Notes: generated by a model from the sequence alone, not told the origin. 54,871 nt of DNA from an uncultured Lachnospiraceae bacterium (GCA_947177445.1 CAMWUL010000016.1:1-54871), one strand, 5' to 3'; positions 33,628-42,577 are shown, numbered from the stretch's first letter. A program made the numbers and translations.

Positions 33628-34779
33628 ATGATAAGCATGGCGATAAAAATTGCGCTCAAGGAATTAAAAAAATATTGGGGAAATAAAAAGATAATATTTT
33701 CTACATTATTATTACCTGGATTGGTTATTTTTATGGTTTACTCAATTCTTGGCATAATTTCTGAAAAACAAGCGAATAATGCGGAATTTAGCACTGCTTA
33801 TCTGGTTGATGTGCCGGATTCCTTTGAAGAGAAGGTACTGCAGACACCGATATCTGTCCAAAAAGCAGCCAGAGAAGAAAGTTCTGATATAAAACAGAGA
33901 ATAATAGATCAAGATAAGAGCATACTGGTTATTTTTGATGAAATGTTTACAGAACAGGTTTTGATGGGGGATGAACCTAACGTGGAAGTGTATTACAACT
34001 CCGTGGTTTCTTCGTCGGTTTTGTCTTATAACCAAGTCATACAATTATTATCAGATTATAAAGACGAATATTGCAGAAGTTTTACGATTAATCAGGATAG
34101 TAATATTCATGATATTGTAAAAAATGAAGATCGTATGGGAAAAAATATTTCATCAATGCTGCCAATGCTGATTGTTACCTTGGTTTTTTCTGCATGTATG
34201 GCTGTGTCTGCAGAATCTTATGCAGGTGAAAAAGAGAGGAAAACTTTGGTCAAATTATTAGCGACACCGATAGATAGAAAGTCAATTGTTTTAGGCAAGT
34301 CATTATCACTTGGTATTTTAGCACTGGTCAGCGGTTTGTCAAGTTTTATCGGGGCAATTTTTTCATTGCCTAAATTATATGCATTTAAAGGGAAAAATAT
34401 TTTGGAGATATATCAAGGCGGGCATGTGGCATTAATTATTTTGGATATATTCTCGTTAGCTATTCTTTTGGTAACTATTATGTCTCTGATTTCGGCGAGG
34501 TCCAATACGGTAAAAGAGGCAACGACAACTCTGTCACCGTTTGGCGGCGTGGCAATGTTGATTGGGATGACAAGTATTATGCAATCAGAACCTGCCCAAA
34601 GCATATTGTGTTATCTGGTCCCGATATATAACAATGTACAGGCCTTGTATGGAATCCTTATTTTTGATTTTTCGGGGCGTGATTACATTGTTATGGTTTG
34701 CATTAATTTATTTTATACAGCATTATTTGGGTACATTCTTGCAAATATGCTTTCTGACGAAAAAATTATGTATTCGTAA
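33628..34779 (+). CDS. ABC-2 type permease (NatB-like)
   Basis: 383 residues. One membrane helix at the N-terminus (IIFSTLLLPGLVIFMVYSIL), a large external loop (~45-170) and five further helices (MLPMLIVTLVFSACMAVSAE, then the ABC-2 motif YAGEKERKTLVKLLATPIDRKSIVLGK, and others). This is the NatB/CcmB-like ABC-2 plan. It is AT-rich like its partner gene. It ends just before repeat copy C, so the AT-rich block (about 32.7-34.8 kb) is bordered by repeats B and C together with the NatKR-like genes. Confidence 0.88.
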   Translation: MISMAIKIALKELKKYWGNKKIIFSTLLLPGLVIFMVYSILGIISEKQANNAEFSTAYLVDVPDSFEEKVLQTPISVQKAAREESSDIKQRIIDQDKSILVIFDEMFTEQVLMGDEPNVEVYYNSVVSSSVLSYNQVIQLLSDYKDEYCRSFTINQDSNIHDIVKNEDRMGKNISSMLPMLIVTLVFSACMAVSAESYAGEKERKTLVKLLATPIDRKSIVLGKSLSLGILALVSGLSSFIGAIFSLPKLYAFKGKNILEIYQGGHVALIILDIFSLAILLVTIMSLISARSNTVKEATTTLSPFGGVAMLIGMTSIMQSEPAQSILCYLVPIYNNVQALYGILIFDFSGRDYIVMVCINLFYTALFGYILANMLSDEKIMYS

Positions 34780-34803
34780 AGAAATCGCATAACCCGATAC
34801 TGC

Positions 34804-34851
34804 CTGCGCCGGGCATCATGCTGCTTGAACGGCGAAGCCATGAAAAGTACC
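34804..34851. repeat. MITE-like palindromic repeat, copy C (partial)
   Basis: CTGCGCCGGGCATCATGCTGC, then GAACGGCGAAGCC and ATGAAAAGTACC, matches the left half of copy A in inverse orientation. The large GTTTTTGTGC hairpin is missing. It lies between the permease gene and the uxaB promoter. Confidence 0.65.
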
Positions 34852-34867
34852 TAACGGATTTGGGGGC

Positions 34868-34896
34868 TTGACGGAAAGGGGGAAGGGACGTAAAAT
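34868..34896 (+). promoter_or_regulatory. uxaB-uxaA promoter
   Basis: TTGACG, a 17-base spacer and TAAAAT: a near-consensus sigma70 promoter. The operator palindrome begins on the next base. Confidence 0.8.
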
Positions 34897-34922
34897 GAAA
34901 AATGTAAGTGCTTACATTTTTC
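34897..34922. promoter_or_regulatory. LacI-type operator covering the uxaB transcription start
   Basis: A perfect 26-base palindrome: 12-base arms GAAAAATGTAAG and CTTACATTTTTC around TG. The core ATGTAAGTGCTTACAT is close to LacI/CcpA-family operators (TGTAAGCGCTTACA type). It starts immediately after the -10 hexamer, so a bound repressor would block initiation. Confidence 0.8.
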
Positions 34923-34946
34923 GGGCGGAATGCATGGAGGGCGAGT

Positions 34947-36407
34947 ATGCAGGTTTTGAACAGAGAAATTACAGGGAAAAAGGAACGGCCTGTACGGGTA
35001 GTGCAGTTCGGGGAGGGAAATTTTCTCCGGGCATTTGTGGATTACATGATCGACATTACTAATGAAGAGGGAGGGTTTGACGGCGATGTCGTGCTGATCA
35101 AGCCCATCAAATTCGGGAGTCTTGAGCCGTTTCACAGACAGGACTGCCAGTATACGGTATCTCTGCGGGGCATGGTGGAGGGCCGCGCCCGGGTGCTTGA
35201 CAGGCAGGTGACCAGTGTGGCAGATGCCGTGGACGCCTATGGAGAGTATGAAAAGTATATGGCGCTGGCGGAGATTGACACGCTGCGGTTTGTGGTGTCC
35301 AACACTACGGAGGCCGGAATTGTGTTTCACGACGGAGACCGGTTTGAGCTGGAGCCGCCTGTAAGCTTTCCGGGAAAGCTTACCAAGTTTTTGTATCACA
35401 GATACGAATTTTTCCATGGAGATCCGGAAAAAGGACTTGTGATGCTGCCCGTGGAGCTGATCGATGATAACGGAATCATGCTGAAAAAGTGCGTGCTGCA
35501 GCTGATCGAATTGTGGAAGCTGGGGGAGGATTTTCGGGAGTGGGTGGAGCAGGCCTGTGTATTTACTTCCACGCTGGTGGACCGGATCGTCACCGGCTAT
35601 CCCCATGACACTATAGAGGAGGAGTGGGAAAAGCTGGGCTATGAGGACCGGCTCATGGTGACCGGCGAGCCCTTTGCCCTGTGGGTTATCGAAAGCGCCC
35701 GGGACATCAGCGGGGAATTTCCGCTTCCCCAGGCGGGGCTGCCCGTGATCTTTACCAAGGATCAAAAGCCCTATAAGCAGAGGAAGGTGCGCATTCTCAA
35801 CGGAGCGCATACCTCCTTTGTGCCGGCTTCCTATCTTTGCGGCAACGACACGGTGAAGGAGTCCATGGACGATCCGGATATCCGTCTCTTTATGGAAAAG
35901 ACCATCTATGAAGAGGTGATTCCCACGCTGACGCTTCCCAGGCAGGAGCTGGAGGAATTTGCGGAGGCGGTGATCGCCCGGTTCAATAATCCCTATGTAA
36001 AGCATGCGCTGCTGTCGATTTCTCTGAACTCCGTGTCCAAATGGAGGGCCAGATGCCTGCCCAGCCTTTTGGGCTATGTGGAACAAAGGGGAAGTCTGCC
36101 GCCCAGGCTGACTTTTTCCCTTGCGGCGCTGATGGCGTTCTATCAGGGCAGCGAAATTCGGGACAAGGCCCTGATAGGACATCGGGAAGGGCAGGAGTAC
36201 AGCATTCTGGATGATGGAAATGTATTGGAGTTTTTCCGCGAGCATTGCCAGGAGGATGCCTGGGGGTTTGTTTCGGCTTTTCTGGGGAAAACAGATTTCT
36301 GGGGCCGGGATCTGAACGAAGTGAAAGGGCTTACAAAAGCCGTGGCGGCATATCTGGAGGATATCAGAGAGAAAGGCATGAGGGCGGCGCTGTGCAGAAT
36401 TTCCTGA
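34947..36407 (+). CDS. uxaB: tagaturonate reductase (altronate oxidoreductase)
   Basis: 486 residues, about the size of known UxaB. It reduces D-tagaturonate to D-altronate with NADH. The family of long-chain mannitol dehydrogenases is shown by VVQFGEGNFLRAFVDYMID (dinucleotide fold), FVVSNTTEAGI, CVFTSTLVDRIVTGYP and RKVRILNGAHTSFVPASYLCG (catalytic Lys region). ATG 34947 with GGAGGG five bases upstream is preferred over the in-frame start at 34908, which lies within the operator. Its end overlaps uxaA by 16 bases. Confidence 0.93.
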   Translation: MQVLNREITGKKERPVRVVQFGEGNFLRAFVDYMIDITNEEGGFDGDVVLIKPIKFGSLEPFHRQDCQYTVSLRGMVEGRARVLDRQVTSVADAVDAYGEYEKYMALAEIDTLRFVVSNTTEAGIVFHDGDRFELEPPVSFPGKLTKFLYHRYEFFHGDPEKGLVMLPVELIDDNGIMLKKCVLQLIELWKLGEDFREWVEQACVFTSTLVDRIVTGYPHDTIEEEWEKLGYEDRLMVTGEPFALWVIESARDISGEFPLPQAGLPVIFTKDQKPYKQRKVRILNGAHTSFVPASYLCGNDTVKESMDDPDIRLFMEKTIYEEVIPTLTLPRQELEEFAEAVIARFNNPYVKHALLSISLNSVSKWRARCLPSLLGYVEQRGSLPPRLTFSLAALMAFYQGSEIRDKALIGHREGQEYSILDDGNVLEFFREHCQEDAWGFVSAFLGKTDFWGRDLNEVKGLTKAVAAYLEDIREKGMRAALCRIS

Positions 36408-38074
36408 AGATAAACGAAAACGATAATGTGGTGGTGGCGCTGAGGGCCATTTCGGCGGGAGAGTGTATTTCCACAGAGGTTCAGGGAGTCGTCCGGGAGA
36501 TTGCCGCGTTGGAGGAGATTCCCCAGGGGCATAAGATGGCGATTCAGGATATCCCGGAGGGCGGGAGGGTGGTCAAGTACGGCTATGCCATCGGCATCGC
36601 ATTCAGATCCGTGAGGGCGGGAGAGTGGATCCACACCCACAATTTGAAGACCGGTCTTGGGGATTTGCTGGAGTATACCTATGAGCCTGTGCCGGAGGTG
36701 CCGGACGCAGGGAATATTTCCCGGAAAAGCAGCGGGTCCCAGGCAGAGAGTGGATCTCAGGAGAAAGGATCCCAGGCAGAGAGTGGATCTCAGGAGGAAG
36801 GATCCCAGGCGGAGAGCGGATCTCGGGCGGAGGAAGCATCTCGGGCGGAGAGCGTGTCCCAGGTGGAGGAAGCATCTTGGGCGGAGAGTGCATCCGCCCG
36901 GGAGAAAAATACGTTCTGGGGCTTTCCGCGCCCGGACAACCGGGCAGGAGTCCGCAACGAAATCTGGGTGATTCCCACCGTGGGCTGTGTAAATAATGTA
37001 GCGGAGGCCATTGCCGGAAAAGCCAATGCATATGTGAAGGGCAGCGTGGAGGATGTCATTGCCTTTTCCCACCCTTACGGCTGTTCCCAGATGGGGGAGG
37101 ATCAGGAGTGCACCAGAAGGATTCTGGCGGACCTCATCCGACATCCCAACGCAGGCGGGGTGCTGGTGCTGGGCCTGGGCTGTGAAAACAGCAGCATTCA
37201 GGTGTTGAAATCCTATCTTGGCGAATATGATGAGAGCCGGGTCAGATTTTTGCAGGCCCAGGATTGTGAGGATGAGATTACAGAGGGCGTGGAGCTGATA
37301 AAAGAGCTGATAGAGCAGGCGTCGTGCCTTCGGAGAGAGCTCGTGAGCATCGATAAGCTGGTGGTAGGGCTGAAATGCGGCGGCAGCGACGGCCTCTCGG
37401 GCATTACGGCCAATCCGCTGACAGGCAGGTTTTCAGACAGGCTGATTCAGGAGGGCGGCTCCACGATTCTCACGGAGGTGCCGGAAATGTTCGGAGCGGA
37501 GACCATTCTGATGAATCGCTGCGCGAATCGGGAGCTGTTTAGGCAGACCGTGGATATGATCAACGATTTTAAAAATTATTATAAGCGCCATGGTCAGACC
37601 ATCTATGAAAATCCGTCTCCGGGAAATAAGGAGGGCGGCATATCCACCCTGGAGGATAAATCTCTGGGATGTACCCAGAAATCGGGAAGCGCGCCCGTCA
37701 GGGGAGTGCTGCAGTATGGGGAGAGGGTGAGCGTGCCGGGGCTGAATCTGCTGTGCGCCCCGGGCAACGATCTGGTGGCGGCCACGGCCCTGGCGGCGGC
37801 CGGAGCCCAGATCATTTTGTTTACCACCGGGCGGGGTACACCCTTTGCTTCTCCGGTGCCTACGGTGAAGATATCCACCAACTCTGCCCTGGCGGGGAAA
37901 AAGGCAAATTGGATCGACTTCAATGCCGGCGTGCTGGTGGAGGGCCGTGGGATGGAGGAGCAATCGGAGGCGCTTTTTAACTATGTGCTGGAGGTGGCTT
38001 CCGGGAAAAGGGTATGCAGCGAGGAGGCCGGATTTCATGATATGGCCATCTTTAAGCAGGGAGTTACATTGTAA
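36392..38074 (+). CDS. uxaA: altronate dehydratase with repeat-expanded linker
   Basis: 560 residues, about 65 longer than the 495-residue E. coli enzyme. It dehydrates D-altronate to 2-keto-3-deoxygluconate. An N-terminal SAF domain (FLKINENDNVVVALRAI, GYAIGIAFRSV) and the catalytic domain (NRAGVRNEIWVIPTVGCVNN, HPYGCSQMGEDQ, LGLGCENSS, GGSDGLSGITANP, ENPSPGNKEGGISTLEDKSLG) are normal. The extra length is a Gly-Ser-Gln-Ala-Glu repeat between them. The GTG start (36392) is inside uxaB, with GAGGGCGG upstream; an ATG is not available nearby. Confidence 0.93.
   Translation: MQNFLKINENDNVVVALRAISAGECISTEVQGVVREIAALEEIPQGHKMAIQDIPEGGRVVKYGYAIGIAFRSVRAGEWIHTHNLKTGLGDLLEYTYEPVPEVPDAGNISRKSSGSQAESGSQEKGSQAESGSQEEGSQAESGSRAEEASRAESVSQVEEASWAESASAREKNTFWGFPRPDNRAGVRNEIWVIPTVGCVNNVAEAIAGKANAYVKGSVEDVIAFSHPYGCSQMGEDQECTRRILADLIRHPNAGGVLVLGLGCENSSIQVLKSYLGEYDESRVRFLQAQDCEDEITEGVELIKELIEQASCLRRELVSIDKLVVGLKCGGSDGLSGITANPLTGRFSDRLIQEGGSTILTEVPEMFGAETILMNRCANRELFRQTVDMINDFKNYYKRHGQTIYENPSPGNKEGGISTLEDKSLGCTQKSGSAPVRGVLQYGERVSVPGLNLLCAPGNDLVAATALAAAGAQIILFTTGRGTPFASPVPTVKISTNSALAGKKANWIDFNAGVLVEGRGMEEQSEALFNYVLEVASGKRVCSEEAGFHDMAIFKQGVTL
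36734..36904 (+). repeat. 33/36-bp minisatellite in the UxaA interdomain linker
   Basis: Five units start at 36734, 36767, 36800, 36836 and 36872, of 33, 33, 36, 36 and 33 bases. They encode variants of GSQAESGSQEE. The first two are nearly identical and later ones drift (ASRAESVSQVEE). The unit length and in-frame linker location parallel the minisatellite at 22400. Confidence 0.9.
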
Positions 38075-38075
38075 T

Positions 38076-39641
38076 TCAAAGCGACGCCTCTAAAAGACGG
38101 ATCAGTCTTTCCCGGGCGTCCAGCAGGACAGATCCCTGGCAGGTATATTCCCGGAAGCTGGTACACACGCTGCGGATCAGCGCTTCCGTTTCCCCTGGAG
38201 CTGTCCGGAAGGCCTGCTCCAGCAGCTCCCAGTCCTCTGCGCCGGAGCGCTGGGCCTCAAAGCGCATGCTTTTCAAAGGGCCCTGAGAGCCGGGATATAC
38301 AATGTGGGCATCTCCGGCGGGCAGCAGTGCGCCCTTGTGGGGACAGCAGGCGCTGTGCCATATGTCATCCCCGATATAATAGTTGAAGCCCCAATGAAGG
38401 AATCCGGACAACCGGTACAATGCCCCCATCCACATGACCGCCCTGCTGGCGGTGAGGGGCAGATCCATACTGCGGTTCATAATAGGGCCGGCGGGGAAGG
38501 CGCAGGTATAAAACCACATTTCCTCTCCGGCTTCCTTCAGTGTCTCGTAAGCCTCACGCCATTTTTCATAGGTATCCTGCTTGGGAACCCAGATATCAAT
38601 GCCGCCTCCCAAATTGGTGGTTTCCACTGCGTCGATGATGGGGACGCCCGGCAGGAATTTCCGGCACATTGAGGCCAGAATACGGTAGGTATGATCGTTA
38701 TAGGTCTGAGGCTCGTCCGCCAGTGCCTGGGCCATGCGGCCCTGCCAATGGTTTGCCTGTATGATCTTTTTCCATTGCCGGAAGTACCTTTGTATCTGCA
38801 GATAGCCCTCCGGTGTGGTGATGCCGGTTTTCTGGTCCCAGGAAGGATAGTATTCGCTGGTGTTCCAGGCATGCCAGTGGGCGATATGTCCTCCGCACAG
38901 CCAGGGTGCGCCTTCCTCCGCGGCAATCTGTCCGGCTCTCTGTGCCAGAGTAAAGTCAAAGCCTGACAGCACCCCGCCCTCCCATACAGCTTCCCCTGCC
39001 GGCAGGAGAATATGGGTACAGCGCATATGCAGCTGTGCCCGGACATACTGCCGGAACAGCTCCCAATAGGCCGCGCTGCCCTTTTCTACGGCGTGCTGGG
39101 ACGCAAGATTGTCATAGTCAAAAAAGTTCAGCATTCCCACGGCGCCCTCTCCGGGCGGCGGAACCTGTGCGGCGCTTACCCGGCACCGTACAGGGATGAC
39201 TGCTTTTTCGGTAAGGCGCAGGGCCCCGGTATACGTGCCCGGAGGCGTCATGGAGGAGGCCTCTGCGCACAGATACAGGGCCTGACGTCCCCCGGGCAGG
39301 GGGCCGTCCAGGGGACGCAGGGCATCATAGACGTCAAAAGGCGCTTTTTTCGTCACGAATTCCCGGCAGGTATCATAATCTGTGGTGGTCATCAGGTCGG
39401 CGGAGGTGTTTTCATTGACCCCTGCCGGTAAGAGCTGATAAAGGAGGAGCTTTGGGCCATCGCCGTTTTCCCAGCTGAAGCGGGGAGTGGTCTCCTCAGG
39501 AAGGTCGCACAAAATCTGCGCCGCCCCATGCCCGCCCCGGGGCGCAGTCAGCTCCACAGAGGATGTGCTGCTGTGGGAGGAGTCGGGGAAAAGCCAGTCG
39601 GTGTCGGTAAAAACGGAATACTGCATGGAATGATACATCAT
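38076..39641 (-). CDS. glycoside-hydrolase-like protein with DUF4091 domain
   Basis: 521 residues without a signal peptide, so cytoplasmic. An N-terminal beta-sandwich-like part (to about 170) precedes a TIM-barrel-like region (YWELFRQYVRAQLHMRCTH, HIAHWHAWNTSEYYPSWD, ALADEPQTYN). The C-terminal DUF4091 block is typical: FLHWGFNYYIGDD, then YPGSQGPLKSMRFEAQRSGAEDWELL. DUF4091 proteins occur in polysaccharide loci, with unproven substrates. The gene converges with uxaA one base apart and lies before the YesM/YesN-like pair on the same strand, which suggests a role in releasing uronic-acid sugars. Confidence 0.8.
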   Translation of the reverse strand: MMYHSMQYSVFTDTDWLFPDSSHSSTSSVELTAPRGGHGAAQILCDLPEETTPRFSWENGDGPKLLLYQLLPAGVNENTSADLMTTTDYDTCREFVTKKAPFDVYDALRPLDGPLPGGRQALYLCAEASSMTPPGTYTGALRLTEKAVIPVRCRVSAAQVPPPGEGAVGMLNFFDYDNLASQHAVEKGSAAYWELFRQYVRAQLHMRCTHILLPAGEAVWEGGVLSGFDFTLAQRAGQIAAEEGAPWLCGGHIAHWHAWNTSEYYPSWDQKTGITTPEGYLQIQRYFRQWKKIIQANHWQGRMAQALADEPQTYNDHTYRILASMCRKFLPGVPIIDAVETTNLGGGIDIWVPKQDTYEKWREAYETLKEAGEEMWFYTCAFPAGPIMNRSMDLPLTASRAVMWMGALYRLSGFLHWGFNYYIGDDIWHSACCPHKGALLPAGDAHIVYPGSQGPLKSMRFEAQRSGAEDWELLEQAFRTAPGETEALIRSVCTSFREYTCQGSVLLDARERLIRLLEASL

Positions 39642-39688
39642 AGGAATCCTTTCTGTGTTTTCTGGATTTTTTGTAGTTGGTTCCGCGG

Positions 39689-41485
39689 CTATGGTTCCGG
39701 GACCTTTGGTTCCACAGCCGGGAGCAGAATCGTTACCTTTGTTCCCTGTCCCGGAACGCTTTCACAGAACAGACCATAGGGATCGCCGTACACAATGTGC
39801 AGACGGTCACAGATATTGCGCACGCCGTAACCGCCCTCCGTTTCGGTGTTTCCGGGAGAAGAGGGTGAAAAATTTGCCAGCCGGGCAGCCTCGTCCATTC
39901 CCGCGCCGTCATCCTCGACGGTAATCCGGAGCAGTCCGCCCTCCCGCCGGGTGCACACCCGGATGGTGCCGGTTTTCGAGGGCTTTTCAAAAATTCCGTG
40001 AATCATTGCGTTTTCGATCAATGGCTGCAGGATGATCTTGATTACCTGGCACCGGCCGGCACTTTCGTCCAGCTGCCATTCCGTCTGCAGCCGGTTGTCA
40101 AAGCGCATATTCTGAATTTCCACATACAGCCGGGCGTGCCGGATCTCGTCCGCCAGCGGGATCACCTCTTTCCCGTGACTGAGGGAGGCCCGGTAAAACT
40201 GTCCCAGGGAGCGTACCATGCGGCTGATCTCCGGCACGTTCCGGGAGATGGCGGTGCAGTTGATCAGATCCAGGGAATTGTAGAGGAAATGAGGGTTGAT
40301 TTGGGCCTGCAGGGCCTTCAGCTCAAGGTGCTTGATCTGCCGGGCATATTCTACCCGCTCCTCCATAAGGCTGTCCATGCGGTCCATCATCCGATCAAAG
40401 CCGCCCATCAGCTGTGCGATCTCGTCGTCGCCCTCCGGCATCAGCCGGGTGCGCACATTTCCCTGCTCCACTGCTTCCATGGTTTTTGCAAACAGGGAAA
40501 TCCTGTTCAGGGTGGATTGACTGATGGCGTAGGCCAGCAGGTACGCCGCAACGCCGAGCAGTATTACCACCGCCAGCATTTCCAGCCGCAGCTCCCGGCT
40601 GAGCCGGAACACACCGGCGGCGGGCAGAATGACCGCCATGCGCCAGTCTGTGCCCTCCAGCTCCCTCCATTGGGCGTAATACCGCCGCCTTTCCCACTCC
40701 ACAACCTCCCAGCCGCCGCCGGACGCCGGCAGACTTCGGGCAAGTCCCATCTGCTCCTGCTCCGTCAGGCCTGTGTCCGAGGCGCACAGAACCTGTGTCC
40801 CCCGCAGAAGCAGCAGCGTGCCGTTTTCCACCACGGGAGGTGCGTTAAAATATTGAAGGATATATGACGCATCCGCATCCGCCCGCAGCACGGCCAGCGG
40901 TTCCATGACCGCCCGGGGATTGTAGATGACCTGCATGGCGGAAAACAGATGCTCGTCCTCCGGCTGGCCGGCAAAGTCAGCCGGAGAAAACCAGCTCCGC
41001 CGGCTGTCCCGGCAGGCGGTCCGATACCAGTCGGTTTCCGATACCTTGTCCGCCTGCAGAATATTATTCTGTCCGGAGGCGTACAGATAATCATTGTCCG
41101 CATACAGGCGGATCCCGGCTACGCCGGACAGCTTGCGAAGGTGCTGAAAGGTCTGGGCAAGCTTGTCGGAATCCTCCAGGCGCTTAATGTAGGTAATGTC
41201 CTTGGGATCATTGGAGGCCATGGCGTACACCAGAGGGTCGGCGGAGAGTATGTCCAGCACCTCATCCAGCTTGTCCAGGGCCTGCTGTACCGAGGTTGCG
41301 GAGCTGTCAAAGGCATTCTGGGCGGCGGAAAAAGTCTGCTCCCGGGCCACGCTGCGGATACGGAAATAGGAATACAGCGTAAACAGCCCCAGGGGCAGCA
41401 CCACCAGAAGAAAAAAGGCGCACAGCAGCTTGGTTTTCAGCCTGCCATGCTCCGGGGTAAACCAATGTAACCGGATTTTTTTCAT
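39689..41485 (-). CDS. YesM-like sensor histidine kinase
   Basis: 598 residues. A membrane helix at ~20-42 (LLCAFFLLVVLPLGLFTLYS), a large external sensor region, a second helix at ~300 (LEMLAVVILLGVAAYLLAYAI) and a HAMP segment (TRLMPEGDDEIAQLMGGFDRM). The His_kinase domain follows, with the phospho-His in LKALQAQINPHFLYNSLD, then the ATPase N box ILQPLIENAMIHGI and G boxes DDGAGMD and GGYGVRNICDRL. TGAGGAAAC precedes the ATG. It is transcribed six bases after its response regulator. YesM-type kinases sense oligosaccharides outside the cell. Confidence 0.92.
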   Translation of the reverse strand: MKKIRLHWFTPEHGRLKTKLLCAFFLLVVLPLGLFTLYSYFRIRSVAREQTFSAAQNAFDSSATSVQQALDKLDEVLDILSADPLVYAMASNDPKDITYIKRLEDSDKLAQTFQHLRKLSGVAGIRLYADNDYLYASGQNNILQADKVSETDWYRTACRDSRRSWFSPADFAGQPEDEHLFSAMQVIYNPRAVMEPLAVLRADADASYILQYFNAPPVVENGTLLLLRGTQVLCASDTGLTEQEQMGLARSLPASGGGWEVVEWERRRYYAQWRELEGTDWRMAVILPAAGVFRLSRELRLEMLAVVILLGVAAYLLAYAISQSTLNRISLFAKTMEAVEQGNVRTRLMPEGDDEIAQLMGGFDRMMDRMDSLMEERVEYARQIKHLELKALQAQINPHFLYNSLDLINCTAISRNVPEISRMVRSLGQFYRASLSHGKEVIPLADEIRHARLYVEIQNMRFDNRLQTEWQLDESAGRCQVIKIILQPLIENAMIHGIFEKPSKTGTIRVCTRREGGLLRITVEDDGAGMDEAARLANFSPSSPGNTETEGGYGVRNICDRLHIVYGDPYGLFCESVPGQGTKVTILLPAVEPKVPEP

Positions 41486-41491
41486 GTTTCC

Positions 41492-42577
41492 TCAATTTCC
41501 GCGATGCTTTTCCCGGTATTCTCTGGGTGTAAGGCCCGTCGTCCGGGTAAAAAGCTTTGCAAAATATTTACCGTCTATATAGCCCACGGCCCGGGCAATC
41601 TCATAGAGCTTTTGCTCCGATCCGGCCAGAAGCTTTTTCGCCTGTTCCAGCCGCAGCTGCGTCAAACGCTGGTTAATGGTTTTTCCGCAGCTTTTTTTAT
41701 ACAAGGAGCACAGATAAGCATTGGTATAGCCCAGGCTGCAGGCTACGTCCTGGACGGCCAGTCCGCAGTCGCTGTACCTTTGTCTCAGAACCTGTTCCAC
41801 CCGGGAGACGATATCTGTTTCCCCGGGACTGGCGGCGGCAAAATAATCCCGGGCTGTCTGGAGAAGGACGCCCCAGAGCTGTTCCGGGGTTTCCTGCTTT
41901 ACGGCCAGGTACAACAGAGAATCCGCCCGCCGGGTAATGGCCGTCACGTTGTAGGTCTGGGCCCCGTTCAGAAAAAGGAATATGATTTGACAGTAGACAT
42001 GGCGCAGGTATTCCGGATCCCCACATCGGGCAAGCTCCCGGTAGAGCCTGCCCAGAGCCGCCTCTGTTTTTTCCTTTTCTCTGTGCCGGATCAGGCCGTC
42101 AAGGGCGGACAGCCGTTCACTGATCTTTGCTTTTCCGTCTTCCGGGCAGTCTTCATCGGAGGGCTGGGCCAGGAGGGAGCGGGGGGTGAAGCTTTCCAGC
42201 AGCTGCCGTTCCTGGACGATTTCGGTCAAGATCCGGGTGAGCTCCTCAAGATCAATGGGCTTTTCCACATAGCTGGCGGCTTTCAGCCGGATAGCCCCCT
42301 TTAAATAGTCTTTGTCCGAATATCCGCTCAGGAAAATGAACTGACAGCCAGGGCAGAAGGAGCGGACAGCCTCCGCCGCCTCCAGACCGGATTTGCGGGG
42401 CATTTTCACGTCGCTGATCAGGATATCCGGATGGCAGATCCTGGCCTGCTCCACCACTTCGTCTCCGTCGGATGCTTCCACAATATTCGTTACGCCCAAC
42501 TGATCCCAGGGCAGGTGGTCTCTCAGTACCGTTCGGGGCATCGTTTCGTCGTCCGCTATCAAAACTGTCAATCCCAT
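41492..42577 (-). CDS. YesN-like response regulator, AraC-type DNA-binding domain
   Basis: 361 residues from MGLTVLIADDETMPRT; AGGAGG upstream supports this start against the in-frame 42670. The receiver domain has the acidic pair and phospho-Asp (HPDILISDVKMPRKSG), then FLSGYSDKDYLKGA and the conserved Lys (YVEKPIDLEE). The AraC-type double HTH lies at the C-terminus (QDVACSLGYTNAYLCSLYKKSCG and EIARAVGYIDGKYFAKLFTRTTGLTPREYR). It is divergent from the ABC importer genes at 42802, which it probably activates. Confidence 0.93.
   Translation of the reverse strand: MGLTVLIADDETMPRTVLRDHLPWDQLGVTNIVEASDGDEVVEQARICHPDILISDVKMPRKSGLEAAEAVRSFCPGCQFIFLSGYSDKDYLKGAIRLKAASYVEKPIDLEELTRILTEIVQERQLLESFTPRSLLAQPSDEDCPEDGKAKISERLSALDGLIRHREKEKTEAALGRLYRELARCGDPEYLRHVYCQIIFLFLNGAQTYNVTAITRRADSLLYLAVKQETPEQLWGVLLQTARDYFAAASPGETDIVSRVEQVLRQRYSDCGLAVQDVACSLGYTNAYLCSLYKKSCGKTINQRLTQLRLEQAKKLLAGSEQKLYEIARAVGYIDGKYFAKLFTRTTGLTPREYREKHRGN

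Noticed and set aside
34851..36245. A 464-codon open frame on the minus strand over uxaB
   Set aside because: The opposite strand encodes an unmistakable UxaB. The minus product is His/Gln/Pro-rich without known motifs.
36734..36904. Tandem repeats considered as a CRISPR array
   Set aside because: Units of 33-36 bases are directly contiguous without spacers and are in frame inside the altronate dehydratase gene.
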